NCBI GenBank assembly: GCA_023515745.1
Contig: JALECJ010000257.1
Coordinates: forward strand, 3,040,687 to 3,104,686
Source: Amoeboaphelidium protococcarum
Taxonomy: Eukaryota > Aphelidiomycota > Aphelidea
Direction: 5' to 3'
DNA: 64,000 bases
Part shown: piece after piece, positions 55,994-64,000 of the stretch
Layout: each line of letters starts with the position of its first letter
Numbering within the stretch: the first letter of the stretch is position 1
Made by a program: the position numbers and the translations under genes
Notes under the pieces: generated by a model
What the model saw: only the letters and a program-made list of their open reading frames with translations
Told to the model about the DNA's origin: nothing
Databases searched by the model: none

Positions 55994-57683
55994 ATGATAA
56001 TGATTTTAGCTATACTGATATAGATTTTGGCGCTCGCATTCGTCTGCAATGGAGCTGATCCTGATTCGATCTAGGAATTTCTTTAGAGTCCTCCTAATGC
56101 TGGCGATCGCCCTGAATGGGAACCCACAGAGGATGCTATGCATTACTTTTAACGTGTTAAAGTCTACTGTGATTAGTATCAAGGTCACAGATTGGAGTCG
56201 ACGCGCTTCCACATGCCGCCGCCGAATGATGTCGTTGATTGGTGTCGAGTGTAGTCGTTCAAGTTGAAGGTCTTTCAACTTAGTTTAAAATATTAATATG
56301 ACAATTACGATCTTTAGTGGTTGAATGAAATTTCTTTGAACTGGGTGAAGTACAATCGTCTGCGATATACCTGCTATTGATATGGATCTGGATTCAGTTT
56401 TTCTGAAAGAGCTGCAAAGTCTATCACAAATGCTACCTGAAGCTGAGTTATCTCTATTCGAATTGGTGATCGCTCTGTCTTAGTATTCGTCATACCGTGA
56501 TCCGAAAGAATTTCTAGTTAAAGGATGGAGAATTACTTTAGTGATGAAATTTTTAGATCTTAAGCTTGATGTAAAGAGGATGGATGGGCATCGTGACGTT
56601 TAATTGTACATTGATGATCGAAGCAACTCTTAAGAAGTAGTAGAATGGTTACAGTCTTCTATTGAGCAACATTAATTATCAACTACAATGAAGGTTGACC
56701 GTGAACTACAGCCATCCACTGATATTAATCTCATGGATTCGTTTTTGGAAGATGGTAACTTTGATTTCTCTCTAATGGAAAGTGTAAAAAATGTACGCTA
56801 GGTTCACCTCTTTTTTAACGGCTAAAGTTTTGACTTGCAGTAATAGGAGCTGTTCGTTAATAAGGTGAAGTAATTTTTTGGCTTCTTTGGAGATAATGCC
56901 GCTAAGGGTCAGATTACATACTTCATTGGTTTTGAATCTGATAATGTAGATTTCTTCACTTCTTGGAATGTCCTCTAAGTTCTGCTCGAAACTGCTTCGT
57001 CCGTCACACCAACTATTGATGTCTAGTTTATTTCTTAATATCGAGATAGCATAATTAAAATGGTTCCCTTGTAGATTGGTTTGATAGCATTAGGCAAGTT
57101 ACAACCGCTCTCGTTCGTGTCACCATTCAGTCTATGGTCGTTGGAGGATATTACTATGTTCACTTCTGCATTGGCTCGTGTTCCAAGTATTCTCGAAGAA
57201 CACTAAGGACATCCGCATCTAATTCAAGACTTCAAAATATTAGTTAAGGTAGACAAGGTGCCCGTTGAATAGTTGATGGCTCTGTTTAAATCAATTCTGT
57301 TGGGCCCTTTTTAACGTGTAGAGCTGATTATTACTAAGGAAGGCCTCTGGTAATACTTGATGGAATTAAATTTATCTGAAATGGTTTAAGAGCTGCATGT
57401 CCCAAATTATTTTGAGATTTTGGCGTTAACATACCAACCATTTGCTCTTGGTGAGATTCCTGGTGTCAAATAGTCAGTATTGCTAATTGGTGATGCGAAA
57501 GATGCCTGGTTTTTGCAATCTAAGATTCTGAGTTCGCCCAATGGGATTCCAGAGGCTGCAGACGAAGCCTCCTCGCTATTTTCATAGACTGATGTTGGAG
57601 AAAGTGTACGTGAAGAACCTCCTTAGAACCAATTTAGTCAAAGGTTACTACAATCTTGGTAGTGGTTGAGCTCGAATTTTTGA
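55994..57683 (+). pseudogene. Multicopy secreted-protein family, copy E (one-base insertion)
   Basis: Signal peptide (MIMILAILIQILALAFVCNG) and first 120 residues are open (DPDSIQEFLQSPPNAGDRPE, then DAMHYFQRVKVYCDQYQGHR). One extra base near 56371, relative to copy A, shifts the frame; the rest is open to TGA 57681-57683 (PEAELSLFELVIAL, a FVSPFSLWS segment, SVLLIGDAKDAWFLQSKI). It is the closest relative of copy A, with the same upstream block. Confidence 0.6.
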
Positions 57684-58138
57684 TATTCAACTACTTGGTC
57701 GGTGATCGGTGATTTCCAGCTGTTATAGGCACTATAGAAGAATGGAATAGAGTTTACAGAATAAAAGATATTTTCTCATTATACTTTAACTTTGAATTGA
57801 TACATCTTCAGCTTAATGGATTGGTTACATTTGCATTATTATTGTCCTCGAAGCGCTAAATGACAAATCTAGTGATCTATTTCCTTGAAATTTAATGCAA
57901 TGCAAATAATTATAGAGAAGTTAATAAATAACATCTTCAGGTGATGACGTTATTAAAATGCTAATTAGTTGAAACATACAGGAGCGATGTAGCTGTTGAA
58001 TAGCTCACATAATCACTCGCTTACTAAAGCAAAATGATCCAACGTGATATTCCAAAGGACTTCTACATACTCTATATCAAGGTTTATGAACGAACCTTTC
58101 TTTCATGAAGTTAATATAGCTGAACTCGCAAACGCTTC
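57684..58138. other. Intergenic after the second family cluster
   Basis: AT-rich non-coding flank of copy E and 3' flank of the PabA-PabB gene. No feature recognised. Confidence 0.45.
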
Positions 58139-60645
<2,507 letters not shown>

Positions 60646-60759
60646 TGTTGATCTTGATTGATTTAAAATGTTTCGAGTGGCGAAATCGAAAGTTCAAGTC
60701 AAAGTAAATTAGATTGCAATCTGCATGAACGTCTATAAGTCGAATTTCACACACTAAAT

Positions 60760-61632
60760 TCAATCCGACTTTGCATCTACGCTCGACTGAACGCGTTTCT
60801 TCAACATTGGTAGAATCATAATGACTAAAGCCATCAGAGCTATAGTCGCCAAGTGTTTCGGTTGGAATATGTTATTCAGAGATTCAATCTCATTCAACAT
60901 TTTACCGCTCCCCGTCGTAATCTACACACAATTGAAACATTTAATATACCGCGAAAATTAATGTACTTCTTACAAATGAGTATGGCGACGTGCCAATGAG
61001 CATCGAAATGAAGAACGGCCACACGGGAACGTCAACGTGAGGAGAGGCAATGTTGACCAGCCAGTTTGGGGTGAATGGAAACATTCTGATGAACAGCATG
61101 TACGTAAGTAAATCATTATTTTTACGAGCAGTCTCAACTTGACCTTTAAATTTGGACACTTGCCTCTTCAAAAAAGATATACGCTCGATGATTTCAGATA
61201 GAAAGAGCCATGATAGCATATAAGATAAAGTTGATCCAACAGCGGTCAGTGTATTTACGAGAAACCAAGCATTCAAATGGCCAAAAAGAGCTCCAGCCAA
61301 TAGATTGAGTAGACCACTGCCAGGAACTACACATTGCAAACAGTATAAAACAGGTTAAATCATGCAGAATGTACAATCAACATGATATTACTAGCGAATG
61401 TCTGTTTAATCAGGTAGCCTACACAGTACGCGACAAACAAGCCGACCTGTCGATCATCAGCAGACGATTACTGGAGCGAACGTAATAACTATTTGACATC
61501 ATCCAAATTATTTAATGGAAAGAACTTTATGCTCTAATTATTTAGAAGCAAAGGTACCAACAAAAAGTAGGCGTATATACAACTGAAGGCAAGTAGAACC
61601 AAGCTTGAGGACTAGATTAAAAGTTTTAACAT
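60760..61632 (-). CDS. TMEM41/Tvp38-like VTT-domain membrane protein
   Basis: An ER scramblase-type protein involved in lipid mobilisation and autophagosome formation in animals. Three exons: 61392-61632, 60950-61326, 60760-60921; introns of 65 nt and only 28 nt (60922-60949, GTATAT...GTGTGTAG). The splices rebuild LIKQTFAIPGSGLLNLLAGA, RMFPFTPNWLVNIASPH and the C-terminal FAITTGSGKMLNEIESLNNI, which match TMEM41. Reading through the 28-nt intron would end in an unrelated 17-residue tail. 259 residues, several hydrophobic helices, basic C-terminus. Stop TGA 60760-60762. Confidence 0.88.
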
Positions 61633-61718
61633 TTTCGATCTTGAGAGGACAAAAGAGTAATGTTAAAATATGGAAATCTGGACTTGATGGTACTTAACAG
61701 TAATATATGATTTATTAT

Positions 61719-62498
61719 TCATTTCCCACCACCTTGAGCCTTTTTGCCATCTCTTGGAAAGTGCACGGTTTTATATCTGCCTCCAGAGAGCAGTATAACG
61801 TGAATGTTTCGTTTAAGTGCACTCTGCTGGACGTTATCAGCGAACAAAGGACCTCCAAGCATTCCTCGAACAGGACCTCCATAGAGGTGGTCTACATGAG
61901 CACAAGAGTTTTCAAGCTACTTGATTGAGTTGAGTGTTACATGAGACTTGGCCTCCACCACGACGAATCCCTTCTCCAGAACTATCAGGCCATCCAACTC
62001 ACAGGCAACACCACCACCGAATTGCCGTGGGATCACCTATCGATATGCCACATGCTTTATAATTTCTCCATCATCTATCAGCTTATTGCAGGCGGCAAGT
62101 ATCACCTCTGACTCGGTAGACTTGGCCTGATTATTTGACCAACCCCGGAACTCGGTGTTTAGACATTTTAATTACTGGATTATTTCACCCAACTGCTGTA
62201 CATTAGTATAGTCCAAATACATTCGATCTGCATTATTATGACTTGATTATTATTATTTAACCACTCGTTTCCTAAAAGATAACGACTTATACCCTCTATA
62301 CATAAACATACTCCTTTGCTTTAATGATAAGTATAGTGTGAGGAGTGTGAATAGATATAGTCCCACCAAGCAAGAGTCGCCATGATCTGAAGTGACTTGA
62401 AACGAGACGGTTCGAAACGACGCGTCAAACTCTGGCGCGCGAATATCTCTGAAATAACGAGCGTGGAAGCTTTCTTCTCTTCGTTCCTTATCCGGCAT
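61719..62498 (-). CDS. Membrane-anchored protein with a PD-(D/E)XK nuclease-like core
   Basis: A 259-residue frame with TAA/TAG Gln codons from ATG 62498 to TGA 61719-61721. The N-terminal 80 residues hold one hydrophobic segment (CLVGLYLFTLLTLYLSL). The C-terminal 165 residues show the order of a restriction-endonuclease fold: a helix with Glu (STESEVILAACNKLI), then CELDGLIVLEKGFVVVEAKS, i.e. D-x(n)-E-x-K with flanking beta strands, then a helix with Gln (IKQLENSCAHV) and a strand HVILLSG. A second ATG at 62222 would give the nuclease part alone. The target is unknown. Confidence 0.6.
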
Positions 62499-62542
62499 TA
62501 AATTCAATCGCTCATCTAGTGTAGCACTTATAGTACTGCATT

Positions 62543-63631
62543 ATGACCACATCATCGCTGAAAGGGCCGAAAATGTCTCAGCCTATTACAAGGAGATCCT
62601 CTCGAAGACATGTTGTGAGAGAACAAGATGACAATGATGGCATGGAGTAACAAGACGAATACTTGCCTGAGCCTCAAGTGCAGAAATAGACGGAAGAGTA
62701 GCAAGACCAAATGGACATTGATGAAGCTGATGAAGATGAAGATCGCTATGATCCAGAGTAAGACGATACTGAGAGACGTAATATTAGAGTTGGGTATCGG
62801 AATCTTATTGAGTAGGTGGATGATGAAGATCACATGAATGCCAGAAACATCTTGAAGAATTTAGATGCTGCAGACAATTTGTATAACTAGGTGAGAAATC
62901 CGAATGAGGCTACACTGGACAGTAAATTGCTGGCGGCCAGTGCAGAGCTTGGAATTAAGAGAAGTAAGGCGATGAAGAAGGCGTTTCAGTAATTTGACGT
63001 TCAAGATTTCATCAGCCGTCTCGCTGCTTTCATGATTGAGGAGGAGCAAGATGTCGACTTTGCCAAACTGGGCAGAACGGCCAACAAGCTGATGCACACT
63101 GCTCCACGCGCGTCGTTTCTGCTCGGCACCATGTCGTTGACGAAGAAAGTTCGCGTTCAGAAGGCGCGTGTGAAACGAGATTTGGGCGAGAAGAAGGTGG
63201 CGGCCGAAGTGCACCGCGATGGGACGGAGACTGGCAACTAGACTGAAGCCACTGCGAATATCATGAACATCTACGGCCTACTGAAGATGAATGAGCCTAT
63301 GAACTTCTGGGAGCTGGTGATCAATCCGCATAGCTTTAGTCAGTCTGTGGAGAATCTGTTTTATTGCGCGTTTCTTGCTAAAGACGATATGCTGGCGGTT
63401 GAGTTGGATGATTTTGGCGTGCCTCAGTGTAGAACTAAAGCGCGAAAATCTGATGCTGAATTGGACGTTCACAACAAGGAGGCTAACAAGATTCAGCACT
63501 TTGTGACAATCGATTACGCGCAGTGGTAGAAAAAGATTTAGGAATTCAACATTACCGAGAGCTTCATCCCAAACAGGTAGGCTAGCGAACACTCCAATGT
63601 CACAGCTGGTGGTCCTGCGAATTGGTATTGA
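62543..63631 (+). CDS. NSE4: SMC5-6 complex kleisin Nse4
   Basis: A DNA-repair subunit that bridges the Smc5 and Smc6 heads. 362 residues, single exon. A Gln/acidic disordered N-terminus is followed by IRVGYRNLIEQVDDEDHMNA (Nse4 N-terminal winged-helix start), FDVQDFISRLAAFMIEEEQD, and the conserved C-terminal domain MNFWELVINPHSFSQSVENL, AFLAKDDMLAVELDDFGVPQ. It ends at TGA 63629-63631. TAA/TAG Gln codons occur in both halves (for example QKKIQEFNI). Its start is 45 bases from the divergent PD-(D/E)XK gene. Confidence 0.9.
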
Positions 63632-63772
63632 TAGTAGTGATTTGATTGAAACTGTGAATATGTAATGCAGAATTAATTCTCATGCTATATTATGACGCGT
63701 TTGTTTTTTTACAATTCACTGCAATTTGCAACTCTCATAGATATGTAACCAACCAACCAACTACCAAACCAA

Positions 63773-64000
63773 TCAATCAAAGTCGGCCCAGGCGTTCTCT
63801 CTGCGAATAGCCTCCTCCTCTTCCGGAGTAAAGTCGTTGACTAGACCGAAAGTTTAACGAATCTGCTCTGCAGTCTTTCCCTTGATCATATTAGCCACGC
63901 ACTTGGAGCCAAGATCAAGCAGTGGTTTAATGTCCAAGTAATTGGCAGCCAAGATGACTTTGAAAAGCAACTCGTTCTGTTGATCAGTTGGACAAATTTT
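63773..64000 (-). CDS. SKP1, C-terminal end (partial)
   Basis: An SCF ubiquitin-ligase adaptor. The window holds only the last 75 codons: [60 protein letters not shown], ending at TGA 63773-63775. The Gln in IRQTF is TAA. The rest of the gene lies beyond position 64000. Confidence 0.95.

Overview
The window is nuclear DNA of a microbial eukaryote that reads TAA and TAG as glutamine and keeps TGA as its only stop. Read with the standard code, almost every gene here is shattered. With TAA/TAG=Gln they become full-length, strongly conserved proteins that all end at TGA. In-frame TAA/TAG falls at invariant glutamines, such as the LQN motif of ISWI, GICLGLQ of the PabA domain and FQTRCAQCH of cytochrome c. 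Coordinates below use this code. Spliceosomal introns are few and mostly short (28-71 nt, two longer ones of 208 and 289 nt), and all 17 that I could place by homology end in TGTAG.

The gene content looks opisthokont, and fungal or near-fungal in particular: Cce1/Ydc2 resolvase, Vrg4, a Cys-rich DUF7707-like surface protein, bifunctional PabA-PabB, Atp10, mL49/Img2 and a fungal/animal-like cytochrome c. Methylmalonyl-CoA mutase and a Crinkler-like gene are also present. A ciliate is unlikely despite the ciliate-type code. An aphelid or another early holomycotan lineage would fit, but that is inference.

Layout. 1-4.2 kb: ISWI (partial), a type II membrane glycosyltransferase, eEF1B. 4.3-8.7 kb: a duplicated CCE1 locus (truncated copy, then complete copy) enclosing a MITE, a PIN-like ORF and a Maverick-like integrase remnant. 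9.1-14.8 kb: SURF4, a mitochondrial PPR protein, a GDP-mannose transporter, a secreted Cys-rich protein. 14.8-18.5 kb: decayed retroelement DNA with a Ty1/copia RNase H piece. 18.6-23.7 kb: a GT10 fucosyltransferase facing an amino-acid transporter, with a partly duplicated 3' junction and a frameshifted Crinkler-like gene between them. 24-29.4 kb: a Gln-rich protein, Derlin, a coiled-coil protein, eIF3e. 29.6-33.2 kb: first cluster of a multicopy putative secreted protein family. 33.4-35.7 kb: an intact Fanzor (eukaryotic TnpB-like RNA-guided nuclease). 36.4-37.9 kb: a pogo-type transposase. 38.1-51.6 kb: dense housekeeping genes (aldo-keto reductase, FYR-domain protein, mL49, V-ATPase c, p23, Cia1, methylmalonyl-CoA mutase, Guf1, cytochrome c, Atp10). 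51.9-57.7 kb: second cluster of the secreted family, including the only fully open copy. 58-64 kb: PabA-PabB, a TMEM41/VTT protein, a PD-(D/E)XK-like protein, Nse4, SKP1 (partial).

Most genes are independent and only 100-400 bp apart. Several serve the mitochondrion (PPR, mL49, Guf1, cytochrome c, Atp10, mutase, Cce1) and several the secretory pathway (SURF4, Vrg4, Derlin, two glycosyltransferases, VTT protein). The most unusual items are the reassigned code, the intact Fanzor written in that code, the uncharacterised secreted family and the strict TGTAG splice acceptor.
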